From Costus lasius (taxonomy: Eukaryota; Streptophyta; Magnoliopsida; Zingiberales; Costaceae), in assembly GCA_027563935.2 (NCBI GenBank), contig CM050454.1:21201501-21265500 (forward strand): a DNA stretch of 64,000 nt. Reading direction: 5' to 3'. The notes under the pieces were generated by a model. The model was given only the letters and a program-made list of their open reading frames with translations. It had not been told where the DNA came from and made no database searches. The position numbers were made by a program, and so were the translations under genes. Below, piece by piece: positions 22,263-34,194 of this stretch. How positions within the stretch are numbered: the first letter of the stretch is position 1; each line of letters opens with the position of its first letter.

Positions 22263-22275
22263 GGGATATAAAGAG
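22263..22275 (-). promoter_or_regulatory. TATA-like motif upstream of the Dof gene
   Basis: On the minus strand the sequence reads CTCTTTATATCCC, about 90 bases before the start codon. Position and sequence suit a core promoter. Confidence 0.5.
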
Positions 22276-22279
22276 GAAG

Positions 22280-24059
22280 CATGGGTGGGTTGGAACAAAG
22301 TGGTTCAATTTTCTTCCTTCTTCACATAATGTAAGAAAGACCTGACTCGCCCATCTCAAGCAACGCAAAAAGATAGCGCAGAGCAGCCAAAAAAGCTTTT
22401 AAAAAGCAGAGTTCGGTTTGACAAAGGATACTTTCTTCATATTGGACTGATTCTTTTGATATCTACTTGTCCAAAGAAAAAGGGTTCTATCTCGACTGAC
22501 CTTAGCTCCTTTCATCACAGGGTTAAGTATCAGCTTATGAATGCTTCTTAAACAGGGCAAACAAACAACGAACAATTTCACTGAGTCAATTGCCTAGTCT
22601 AATGCAAAGGTTGGTGTTCAGCACCTGTTAGTTCAGCTAATTAGATGAATTAGCTGCTTTTACGAGCTCAAGTCGTTTGAGATATTGATGCCTACGTTAC
22701 TTATGGAAAGAAAAAGAATTGCTTGACAACTTTACAGTGGTCATGTTGAGGTGAGGTCAAAAGAACCCAAAAGCTAAAGTCAACTTTACCAAATCGGTCA
22801 AGTTGATATGACCAAAATGGCATAAATATCAAATCATATCAGAGTGACCTTCTCGTATTAGGTTTCTTCTCAACCCTAAAGTTTATGATCGTCATACCAT
22901 TTTTCTTTGAAAACAAATTGCTTCCAGACCAAACATAGTAGTGATTTGGGCATGTACAAGGCATTCTTCGTCAATGGCAACTCAGGTGAAAGTGAGTGCG
23001 TGACTTTGAAGTTTAAAGGCTACTGGAGACCCGATTGAATGTAGTTATGCTTGGACTTTTCTTATTATAAAGGTTCCATTACCTGAAGATAGAATTGATT
23101 TGGTTGTAAAGCTCGCATCGCCATGTTGATATCTTCCACTTTTCTTTATCGCCGTCTTCTTAATTCTTATCCGTTAATTGTTCCACTTTTTTGAGAAAGG
23201 TATCTTCTGAACAAAGATAACTTTTAGCTTTCCTGATTTCCCAACATACATCCCACCTCCCAGTTTGTATGATTCTATTCTCTCAATATATAAGAGAAAT
23301 AATTCAAGAAGATTTTGATGTGATTGAAATTGAAAACCTTAATAGCCTGTGGAGAAAATTCAGTTTAGTTTGGTTCAATCAATGAAATTAAATTAAGAGA
23401 CGCAGAAAGTTCAAATTGACTATTCATCATGTAGCATGAACTTAGCAAATTATCGTTTCATCTAATGGAAATAGTATGAACTAGGCTTCTTTTGGTGAAG
23501 CTGCCCGAAAGGCGCCTAGCTTAGAAGAGAAGCTAGAAGGCTTTAATGCGGATAGTCAAAAAGCGATCAATCTGGAAAGCGGAGCAAAACGCTCCGCCAA
23601 ATGGGCCACAAGTCTTTCCTGTATACCAAATTTTTGAAGTCATGCACATTAATACATTGATCACAAAGTAGGGCCTTGCTTATGATGCTTCCAAGAGTCA
23701 TCCAATTTCTCAATTATGATAGGAAATAAACTCTCTCATATAGAAAAATTCCTCCCTATAGATTTTATAGTGTTTTATCATTTCCTCAATCTCTACAAGT
23801 GAAACACAAGTGCTTCCTTGAGAATGAGTGTGGAATGTTTAATTCTGTCAAATAATTTTATACATCAAAGTGTTTTCAAGTATATTTGATGCAGAGTGGT
23901 ACAACAAAAGTCAACTAATGCAGAAGGTGAATTTGAAAATGATTTTTAAAATACAAAAGAAAGTTTAAAAACGATGAACATGCAATGCATGAAAATTAAT
24001 CAAAAAGCACTACTTGTGAACCCTAGAGAGCAATGAAAATATGAATAAACTGAAAATAA
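22280..24059. other. Gene-free region, 5' flank of the Dof gene
   Basis: No gene recognised. A short perfect hairpin GCGGAGC-AAAA-GCTCCGC type lies near 23578-23597. The open frame at 22399-22581 (-) has no domain. The upstream regulatory region of the Dof gene probably lies in the first kilobase. Confidence 0.4.
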
Positions 24060-24900
24060 AAATAATTATTTTTTTACTTTTGTTATAAAAAAAACTCACA
24101 TTTCTTTATTTTTATAAATTTTTAAGCAAAAAGCTCTAAAATTAGATGAAATTGAAAATATTTCATTAAATGTTATTTAGAGTATAAAAAAGGGCATTCA
24201 CTAGAAATTTAGAGCACAATACAAAGCAGAACGAAAATTTTTTACCGTGATTACAATTGTGGGTGTGACTCTAGGGAGGTTTTGCATGATTTGAGTATAG
24301 AATAATACTTCTCAAGGAGCAAAGAGGTCACACAACAAATTTTATGTGATTTGGAGTTCTCTTTGGAATCATGGTTGTGATTTCGTGATTGAAAATTTAA
24401 ATTTGTAATCATGGCCACGACCATGATTTTAAAGATGGAGACTGATTCCATCAGTCAACAAGTGACCCTTTTTTATGTCGATTTCTCCTCTATCAAGCTA
24501 TAAGAGAAACCCAAATTTTAGGGCAAAGGGAGAGCGCTCATAGGCAACTTATCCACCAATTTGAGCCGCTATTATCATCTAAGTTTGAACTGCAACTTCC
24601 AATTCTTGGAACCGAAAAAATCCATCAAAATGGGTCTTACAAATCCTTCAAAGGATGGCTAGAGCACCAGGGTGAGTTATAGCATCAAATATCATAGAAA
24701 TCCATGTAGATTTAATTAAGATTTCAACAAAATCTCCCAGGCGAGCATAGGGAAGGAAGAGACTTCACCGGGGTCGTGATCACATTACAATCACAGCCAG
24801 AAGAGAGAAAGTGTTGTTGGCGATAATCTTGTACGAGGGAGTTGTCAATTTGTTACTTTCTCATTTTCTTACCTTATTGTTATTTGGAATTGTTTTTATG
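24060..24900 (+). repeat. Tat/Athila-like retrotransposon non-coding repeat, copy 1
   Basis: This block is a diverged relative of 29100-30060. Shared landmarks in order are a run ending in TTTTTATAAATTTTTAAG, CCGTGATTACAAT, a stretch of GATTGTAATCATGG-like words, AGGGCAAAGGGAGAGC, and GACGGAGTTGCTCAATT-like sequence near the end. The companion copy continues into a recognisable Tat/Athila leader motif, so this is probably LTR or leader DNA of that type. It has no coding content. Confidence 0.55.
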
Positions 24901-25232
24901 AAATAATATAAGATATGGTTTGATTGCTTGGAATTTTGAAATCATATATATGCTGGAAGAAAATTTTTTAGAAAATTTAGTTATAGTATGAATAAAATTA
25001 ATACATGGCCGTTATGCATTTGAATGGATGTTTGAAAGATTGTATTTTGTTTAAATTTGGTTTTTCTATTATAGCCTAACACGGTGTTTAGCAGGGCGGA
25101 TGGAAAGCAAAACGGATGAATATTGCAACTTATTCGTGTTTAACAGGGCGAATAGATATTAAGAAAGGGAAAACGCCCAACTTTCCTTCCAAAATATATC
25201 CGTCCATATTTGGACGGATATACGCTCACGCG

Positions 25233-27366
25233 TGTTGGGAAACCTCGGGGATATTTTATAATTTTTCAGAGGTTTATGGACACAAATACATTGCGCAGCG
25301 GAAGAATATCCCCGAAACAAGCCAGTCCCAAAAACCCAGTGAAGATCGTTAAGCGAGAGAGTCGACACGATGTGATAGAAAATACCTTGAAGCAGGGCGA
25401 GGCCGATGTCAACGTAGGCGCCCAATCGTGCGCCCTCTGCAGTCTCACACACACGGATCACCTCGAGCTCTCTTCTTCCACGCCCGGTGTTAGCCTCGGG
25501 AAGAAGATCCAAGCCTTGAGAGAACTCTACTTCACTTGCGCCCCCTTCTAGAGAAGTTGCGCCAAGGAGGAAGAGGGAAGGAGACAAGTCGCCAAGCTCC
25601 AATGCTCCAAGCGCCAATAGGAAAGGAGGAAGCTTGCTTGCGGCTAGGGTTTGATGGAAGAAGATGAAGTGCGCCACCACCTCGCCACCACCTCTTGCTC
25701 TCGCCCTTGATGTTGCTCACGACTTCAAGATCAGATTGTCCATCAAGAGGGGCGACCAAGGTCTCTATTTATAGAGACAAGAGGCGGTTTAGAGTGTGGC
25801 CACAATTCAATTGGAATTTGCGGCTAGGAGAGAAAGGGGGAATCAAATCCTAATCTAATTAGGACTTGCATTGGCGGTTTGAACATGTCCTAATTCGATT
25901 AGGACTCATATGGTGGTTTGATCAAGTGAGTCCTAATCCAATTAGGACTACTTAAGTGGGCGAATTGGTCATGATAAAATAAGCCCTCAAGTCCTAGTCC
26001 AACTAGAACTCAAGTGGGCGGATTGACCAAGATTCAAATTTTGAATCAAGTCCTAATCCAATTACGACTCTAATTATTTATTTAATTAATTAAATCCTAA
26101 TCCAATTAGGACTCTAATTAATTCAAATAAATCAGCCCATAATTAATCAATTAATTAGTCCCAATCCAATCAGGATTCATATTAATTAATTAACCCTCAC
26201 ATGGTTAATTTCAAATTCTAGGCGTTACCCTAGTCTAACTAGAGTTAAGCACACGCCTACAATTCCCTTTCTCCTTAAGCCCAATAAGCCCAACTTTTCA
26301 ATGGGCCCAACCCAATGTCCATTATGCATGTTAACCAAGCTCTTGGATCCAATCCAATTTAACCCTAGGTCAAACTAGGCTAACCATGGTTAATATGCCG
26401 TAAATGGAAGTTGGCTTCAATAAATCTCTTCCATCTCATCAGGCCCATTGGCACTGATGAAATCTCCAAAATCGATCCGAGTTACCCAATAACTCGATCA
26501 TAAGGCTTTCCGATCAATACGAGAACTCGAGTATCAAGGTGTGCGACCTTGTAGGTTCCTCTGACGCTGGCAGTGCTGACCAAAGGCCACCACAAGTAGT
26601 GAGTGGCACCTAGCAGTGCATCACTGCTACCCATGTCATTGGAATGGATATCGACATCGACATCCCCATCATCGCAATTAGGTACATATGCATTACAGTC
26701 TCTTTGCCGTACTGATATCCGATTGGACAAGTGTGTCACCACTTGTTTTCATCCAATCTCATGGCTATGACTAAACCAGGTCTAACCTGGGTATGGCCAT
26801 ACACTTTCAGTCATAGAACCATAGAGGAGCTCCATGGATATCAAGCTTCCCTTAGAAAAGGGGCAAATCCTATGTCTGTGCATTGACCTTCTCATATGGG
26901 TCGTGACATGCCCAATGACAACCGTTATTACCTCCCAACTACGGCAAGGCATTAGGTTGTATCAAAGCATATCCCTAACCATATAGAATGACCAATGGCC
27001 TCAAGTCAAGGGATCAATGCATCTCCTATCACTTGTGAGGATAACTTGTGACACCAAGTCATTGCCTCACAGCGAGTCGGTCCAGTATATCCACCACTGA
27101 TATACCCATATGTCTGCGTTAGCACCTCGTGCTTAACCAGCCCATATACCAGTCTCACAAGTACCAGAGCTGTCCCTTATCCACTCAGGTACATTGACTG
27201 GGGATGATCGTTTGAGCACAGATCCAATCTGTCTCCAGGGACATTATCATATAAGTACATATTCGCAGATGTAAACAAATAATGATAACGACAATGCCAG
27301 TATGATATATGTCAAGTAGTACAAGTAACGGACCAGAATTAGGTCCTTAGGGCATATACACCAACA
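25233..27366 (-). mobile_element. Solo LTR of a Ty1-copia (Angela-like) element with perfect target duplication
   Basis: On the + strand it starts TGTTGGGAAACC and ends CATATACACCAACA. ACGCG flanks it on both sides (25228-25232 and 27367-27371). Read on the minus strand it begins TGTTGGTGTATATGCCC, resembling the start of the 3' LTR at 34195. The two share blocks such as GTGGATAAGGGACA and GGCTGGTTAAG. A TATA box (CTATAAATAG, about 25763-25772) fits minus-strand transcription. Between about 25850 and 26180 it contains repeated TCCTAATCCAATTAGGACT phrases. No internal region or second LTR remains. Confidence 0.9.
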
Positions 27367-27444
27367 ACGCGCTCCAAAATCATATTCTCACCCCTGCGCC
27401 TCTTCTTCTCACCCAGCCACACGATGAAACCTTGCTGTCCAGAC

Positions 27445-27580
27445 ATTCGTCGCCGCCTCCTTGCCGCCGCCCTTCTTCGTTACCGTCGCCTCCTTGCCGC
27501 CGCCCTTCTTCATTATCGTTGCCTCCTTGCCGCCGCCCCCTTGGTTGTCGTCGCCCCCTTGCCACCGCCCTTATTCGTCG
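27445..27580. repeat. 33-bp GC-rich minisatellite, about four units
   Basis: Units of the type CGTCGCCTCCTTGCCGCCGC repeat four times with small changes. This resembles the GC-rich leaders of the autonomous Harbinger copies and opens several spurious frames on both strands. Confidence 0.75.
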
Positions 27581-28278
27581 CTTGCTCTTCCGTATTCTCC
27601 CCTTACAGACGATCTCGTCGAGCCTTGCGGACGATTTCGCCCATTTTGCGTGCTTCGTCTACCAACTGTAGTAGCGACAGACGGAGCAGCGACGAACGGG
27701 CAGATTGGGGAAGCAAAAGAGTTTGTTTTTTTTTACCACACAAAGAAGAGAAAGAGGAACACGGAAGAGGAGAACAAGATCAAGGATCTAGAAGGGACGG
27801 AGGCGGCAAAATAGTAATTCGAGGGCGGCGATAAGCCATGGAGCATTTTGCCATCAGGGTCGGTGGTCGAGGTCGAGCGAGATGGCTGAGTGTTGGCTAT
27901 GGTGATGTGATACAATAATAAAGCAAGCGTAGTGATGTAGATTAACAAATTGTTTGAAGTCAGATTTGTAGATTGACAAATTAATGATTTGATTTATATA
28001 ATATGAGTATAAAAAGAAAAACAAAGGGTGTCTATAACAATCCTTCTTAGTTTCCTTCCCTCTAGCTAAACATAAGGAAGAATTTATTTTTATTTTTCTT
28101 TCCTTCTTATTTTCCCATCCTTCTCACTTTCCGTCTGCCTTGATAAACACGGTCTAAAAGTAGGGACTTCATGGAATGATAACAAGTGCTGTTTAATTCA
28201 CAAATAAAAATAAATCTAAAAGATAGATTTTCTCTAACTCCTCTAGTCGCATGCATAGTAGTAATGAGTTTGATTGTG

Positions 28279-28400
28279 CTAACCTACATTCAGATTAGTA
28301 TACTTTAAATTTATTTTTGACTGAATAATCAGAGGCATACATCACAAATGTTTCATCCTTGCGTAAAAAGACTGATAATGATTTAAAGGCCATTACCTTT

Positions 28401-28464
<64 letters not shown>

Positions 28465-28733
28465 CAACAACAGCAATAATAATAATAATAATAATAGTAG
28501 TAATAGTAGTAATAATAATCATATCAAAAAAGAAAAAAAAAAGAAAAAGAGGGAGTTGGAGGCCATGTAACAACTCAAATGAGTATAAAAAATTGAGGCT
28601 ATGTGCTCCATTGCATTAAGCTAATGTTGGTTTGACGTATTTTAAACTTATTTTTAACTAAGTACCTAGGGCGTATTCATGGTAAATATTTGATCCCTAC
28701 GCAAAAGGTTGATAATGACTTAAAAACCAAATG
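28279..28733. repeat. Diverged direct repeat flanking a microsatellite
   Basis: About 28279-28392 and 28619-28733 share a series of phrases (TTTAAA or TTTTAAACTTATTTTT, then TGATAATGA and TTAAA) in the same order. Between them lies the compound microsatellite. Confidence 0.6.
28399..28522. repeat. Compound microsatellite (TC)n(TA)n(ATA)n(ACA)n
   Basis: Runs of TC, TA, AAT and AAC or AAT triplets follow one another. The open frames over this stretch (polyisoleucine peptides) are artefacts of the repeat. Confidence 0.95.
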
Positions 28734-29099
28734 CCTTAAAAATCCCTACAAAAATAACTAAGTCAGTAGAATAAAAATCCTTGAAATTATGAGTGATGTT
28801 CAAACATAAAGGTTAGTCATGGAATGATTGAATAAGAGAATGGTACTATTTGACAAAATGAAGTTTGTATGTACGGCATGAATGTTGAATTTTATTTCTC
28901 TTAGACTATAATATCTTGAGATTTGATTACTAAAGGTCTTTTCTTAATTTTGAGTTTGAAAAGTCATGGCAGCATTCTGAATTAGAAACATTTCATAGAT
29001 CCTTTATGTTCTTTATACATATATTGCAAATCACAAATTTTATATTTGCTTGAGTACAAGGTACAAGTAAAAATTTAGTGGATATTTGATTACACAATT

Positions 29100-30690
29100 T
29101 TTTTCATGCAGATTTTATGTTAAATTGTGGTATATTTTCCTCTCTTTGCATTTAATTTTTCCTTATTTCACATTTTGCAATAGAAAATTATCGTTTCTCT
29201 ATTTTTAAGAATTTTTAGGAAAAAATCATAAAATTAGTGATTTTGAATATATTTCGCTACAACAAAATTCTTTGTAATATAAAGGACCTTCACTACAAAT
29301 TTGAATCCTAGAGTTGAATGAAAGTTCTATCCGTGATTACAATCACAAGCTGTGATTTGGGGGCACCAACAACATTTGGAAATTCCCACCACATAACAAA
29401 GCATTTTAAGGAGAAACAAAGTCACATAATAATTTTCAAGCAATCTGGAGTTTTTCTAAGAATCACGGTTGAGACCATGGTTACAATCATGATTGTGATT
29501 CTAACATCATTGTAGAAGAGAATCAGTTGCAGGCACAACCATGACTACAAAGATCAAAGACTGAGTCTAGTGGAAGATAGAGACTCTTTCTCCTCAAATC
29601 TAGCAACCCCCCCACCATAGGGCAAAGGGAGAGCACATAGGGGGCAACACAATGACTTATTTTAAGAGTGATCTGCAAGTTCCTCATATCAAATGAACAT
29701 TGAGTAACAAGTTTAGTGCAAAAATAGGCAAGCGGCGCACATGGAACTAAGAGGAACTAAACTCCGACACTCACAAATCCACTAGAGAACTTTAGCAACA
29801 ATCCTCGCTAGATTCCGAGAGGAATCGATGAAGATTTGGGCAAAATTGACCTCTCGTGGAATGCATAGAAGCAGACTTTACTAGTTGGTTGTGATGGTAG
29901 ACACAATCACGACCATGAATACAATCATGGGAAAATCCAAAACAACAGTAGCTTTGATGATAAACTTTTATGACGGAGTTGCTCAATTACTATTTTCTCT
30001 GTTTTTATTTGATTATGTTCAATTATCCATGTTTAAGTGTATTAAAATGATGAATCTTGTACCTTAAGCATTCTTTCGAGATATGAGGCACAACCTTGTG
30101 AACTTCTTTCGATAATTCATGTTTGATAATTTAATTATGGGTGCTTAATTGATTATAAAATTATTTTGGTCAAGTAATTGCATATCTTAGGTATTATGAC
30201 AAGTATTGAAAGGTGACTCATAATATTATAACTCTATAATTAAACCTATAAAACTTGACTATGAGAGTAACTAGGGTTATTTGAGAAATTAATAATTTGC
30301 ATAGAACTTAATGAGTTTGATTAGATTGATATGCCAAGGAGAGTCGGGTATTAGTCTAGGTAAACATCAAGTTAGGCTGTTGAGTGGGGATAACTTGTAA
30401 TTTAGAGGTAAATTCCCCTAACATATCCTAATAATTAATTTAAGAGTACTAGCATTGAATATTATTAGAGTCCATTGCGGTGAATATCTATTTCCTAAAT
30501 TTACCTACAGTGATACTTGTTGCATGATTTATTGTTTTCTTCTTGATCATCTAAATTGATTTATCTAGCTTACAAAATCATAGTTAATTGGTACTTAATT
30601 ATAGATCCGGGAATGATATTTTTATTATTTTGACTTAATCATGCATTTGTAGTGTGTCTTATCAAGTTCTTGTCACCACTACTGGGGACG
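29100..30690 (+). mobile_element. Tat/Athila-like retrotransposon LTR/leader relic, copy 2
   Basis: The first kilobase is related to 24060-24900. The end carries a decayed form (30663-30688) of the very conserved phrase found just after the LTR of plant Tat/Athila Ty3-gypsy elements. The window has TTCTTGTCACCACTACTGGG where the family usually has TTTTTGGCGCCGTTGCCGGG. No gag or pol of that lineage follows; copia sequence starts abruptly instead. Confidence 0.6.
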
Positions 30691-30699
30691 TCATCAGAC

Positions 30700-33600
30700 A
30701 GCTCAATGGGAGTGGGATGCTTATATAAAGCATAATAAGGATGCCTTTAATATATCATGTCTTACATTAGGAACCATGTCTCCAAAGCTGCAAAAGTAAC
30801 ATGAAGAGATAGAAGCATACGAGATGATCGTTAGCCTTAAACAACTCTTTGAGGAACATGTCCCCCCAAAAGGACATAAAGAATCAATAGGATCCTGTGA
30901 GTAGCCTATAGAGAAGAATGCTAACGTTTGCTTAGTCTTTATGATTGCAATGGTTCGTAGGAAAGGCAAACTGAGGGCTTATCTGGCACTCAAAGAAAAG
31001 GCTCAAGAAGGCAAGAAATAAGTGCTCATATTATGACATGGTGGGCTACAAAAAGGACTACATAAGTTTCTAGAATGACCTAAGGGAAGGTGGGCTTCCA
31101 CTTTTGGCTCAGGTATTTATATTATCAAGGTCATTATATCTACTTCTAGTTCATGGGTATTGGACACTGTATATGGAGCTCACATTTCTATAAATATGCT
31201 TGGGCATAAGAGAAATAGGATTGTTAGACCTAGGGAGATTGATCTACAAGTTGGTAATAGGGCACAAGTGGTTATCGTGGTCGTCGGTGCATATATGCAA
31301 TTTCTCTTCTATTTGGACTTTAGCTAGGGCTATCACCTTGCTATTATGTACCAAAATTAACTAAAAACATTATATCTATCCCAACTTTAGCTATGATACG
31401 ATTTAGCTTTGAAATAAAGAATAATTTAAGTTTATTTTCAAGAGCTAGAATGTTTCTTGGATGTGGTACCTTATGCAATGGTTTAGACATATTGGATATA
31501 GATAATTCAGTATGCAACATAAATACTAAAAAGATGAAACCTAATGAATTAAATGACACATATCTCTAGCATTGTCAACTTAGCATAGAAACAAGAGTAC
31601 GCATACAACAACTCCATATAAAATAGACTATTGGGATCAACCTCCTTGGAGGAGCTTGATGCATGGGAACCATGTTTATTATGCAAGATGACAAAGACTC
31701 AATTCACCAAGGTAGGTGAAAGAGTAGCAGGCCTATTAGATATCATACATAATGAAATATGTGAACCTATAAATAAGTAGGCTAGAGATGGGTATTAGTA
31801 TTTTATCATATTTACTGATAATTTCAGCAGATATGGTTATGCCTATATAATGAAACATAATTTAAATCCTTTCAGAAATTCAAAGAGTGCTAGGATGAAG
31901 TGCAGAACCAGTTAGGTAGATCCATTAAAACACTTCGATCTAACTAAGGTAGCGAATATATGAGCTTAGAGTTTGATGATCATCTCAAGGAGTATGAGAT
32001 TATCTCACAGCTCACACCTTCAGGAATACTATAATGGAATGGTGTATCAGAAAGAAGGAATTGAATCTTGTTGGAAATAGTTCAATCGATGATGAGTCAT
32101 ATAACTCTAATTACATCATTATGGGGTTATGCACTTGAGGCAGCTTCTCTAATACTAAATAATATTCTATCTAAAAATGTTTTAAAGACTCCTATGAGCT
32201 ATGGATAGGGAGGCACCCCAACCTATCCTTTATTAGAGTGTAGGGTTGTGAGGCATATGTGAAACGTTATGACTCTACTAAATTTGAGCCAAGATTTGAT
32301 AAGTATATGTTTATGGGATATCCTAAGGAAATCAAAGGAAACTATTTTTATCATCACAGCAAGAACAAAATATTTGTTGCTCATCTTCTTCAAAAAGGAA
32401 TTTCTCTTGAAAGAAACTAGTGGAAGTGATCTTGACTTAGATGAGGTCTAAGGCAACCACATGGCATATAGGTTGAGATAGGACAGGAGCCTACATCACA
32501 GTTTGTTAGACAACCCAAGACTCAAGTAACATAGGCTCCACATAGGTCTGGTAGGATTCATCATGAACATAAGAAGTATGAATCATTACCATCTTAGTAC
32601 AATGGAATCATCATCATAAAGTAAGAACCTAGGACTTGTGAGAAAGTGGTTAGTGGAGCAAACTTCGGGAAATGGCTTGACGCCATAAGAGCTAAAATTG
32701 ACTTCATGTCTGCCAACTAAGTCTGGGATTTGGTTGAGTCAATTGAAGGTATAAGGCTAATATGGTGCAAATGGGACTTCAAGAAGAAGACAAGCATGGA
32801 AGATAACCTAGTTACCTATAAAGGCTACATTGTAGCAATAATGAGACATTCTCACCAGTGGCTATGTTTGAGTCCATCTGAATTCTGCTTGTCATAGCTA
32901 CATATTATGACTATGAGATCTGGCATATGGATGTCAACAGCCTTTCTTATTGGGAATATGGCAGAGTATATATATATATGTATATATATGACACAACTTG
33001 ATAATTTTGCACATTAGATGCTCATAAGGTATGCAAACTTAAGAAGTCTATCTACAAACTAAAGCAGGTATCTCAAAATTGAGATATTCATTTTAATGAA
33101 GTAGTCAATGACTTTAGCTTTATCAAGAACGAAGATGATGCTTGTGTCTATAAAAAGATCAGTGGGAGCATAGTAATTTTTCCACTGTTGTATGTTCAAT
33201 AACATACTGCTCATTGGAAATGATATATCAACTCTTCATATAGTAAAGACATGGCTTGGGGGTAGTACTTCAAGATTAAGGACTTAGGTAATGCCTCTTA
33301 CACTCTAAGTATGAGGATATATAGGGATAGATCTAAGAAACTTATTGCCCTAAGTTAGTGCACATACATCGAGAAGATACTAGAAATATTGAGCATAGAA
33401 TTCTAAGAGAGGATTTCTTCCAGTGAAGCATAGCCTGATTCTCTCCAATAGTCAGTGTCCTTCAACACAAGCTTAGAGAGAAAATAGAAGTCAAATACCT
33501 TATGCATCCATAATAGGATCAATCATATACTCGATATTATATACAAGAACTGATGTGGATTATGCTTTATACTTAACCAATAGATACTATTCAAATCTAG

Positions 33601-34180
33601 GTGTTGACAAAGCATGACAGTTAAAGCAATCCTAAATTACCTAAAGAAGGACTAAAGAGTTAATATTAGTCTATGGGGGAGAGGAAGAGTTTAATATGTA
33701 GGGCTACATTGATGTGTCATTCTAGTTAGACCTTGATCACTATAGATTGTAGTTAGGTTAAGCATTTTGCCTAAATGGAGGTGTCATAAGTTGGAAGAGA
33801 TTTAATCAATCTATTATGGTTGATTCTATAATTAAGGCTGAGTACATTGTAACATCTAAGGAAGCTAAAAAAATAGTTTGGATAAAAAATTTTAGAACTG
33901 AACCTCAGGTGCCTACTAGTGCTACAAGTCCCGTCTAGCTCTATTGTGATAACAATGGAGCAATAGCACATGCCAAGAAACCAAGGTCTCACCAGTGATC
34001 CAAGCACGTTCAATGTTAATATCACCTTATTAGGGAAATAATAGATAGTGGTGATGTGCAAATATAATAAGATATACAAATAACAATCTAGCAGACCCAT
34101 TAAAGCCTCTAGCATAGCAGAAACTTTAAAATCATACTACAAATATGAGACTAAAATATATTAGTAGATATTAGCCTTAC
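30700..34180 (+). pseudogene. Ty1-copia gag-pol pseudogene
   Basis: Many stops and shifts break the frame, but the order is clear. Gag: TMSPKLQK, then EAYEMIVSLKQLFEEH (about 30770-30860). Integrase (about 31650-32450): CLLCKMTKTQFTKVGER, FTDNFSRYGYAYIMK and NGVSERR, ending with YFYHHSKNKIFVAHLL-like and ETSGSDLDLDEV. Reverse transcriptase (about 32640-33480): the motif LKKSIYKLKQ is visible, and the YVDD active site near 33190 is destroyed by a stop. RNase H ends with ADPLKPLA (about 34094-34116). The protein cannot be made. Confidence 0.88.
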
Positions 34181-34182
34181 TG

Positions 34183-34192
34183 CAAGGGAGAG
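34183..34192 (+). promoter_or_regulatory. Polypurine tract of the copia element
   Basis: CAAGGGAGAG stands just before the TGTTAG start of the 3' LTR, the usual place for the plus-strand primer site. Confidence 0.7.
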
Positions 34193-34194
34193 TT

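Larger units (their letters stand above)
25080..28154. mobile_element. Non-autonomous PIF/Harbinger element split by a solo LTR
   Basis: The left end CACGGTGTTTAGCAGGGC and the inverted right end GACCGTGTTTATCAAGGC match at most positions, and TAA lies on both sides (25077-25079 and 28155-28157). Its right part contains TTTATATAATATGAGT, also seen near the right end of Harbinger copy A, which supports the family. Without the inserted LTR the element would be about 0.94 kb. It has no transposase. Confidence 0.75.

Noticed and set aside
28295..28619. Polyisoleucine frames on both strands
   Set aside because: They translate a compound microsatellite.
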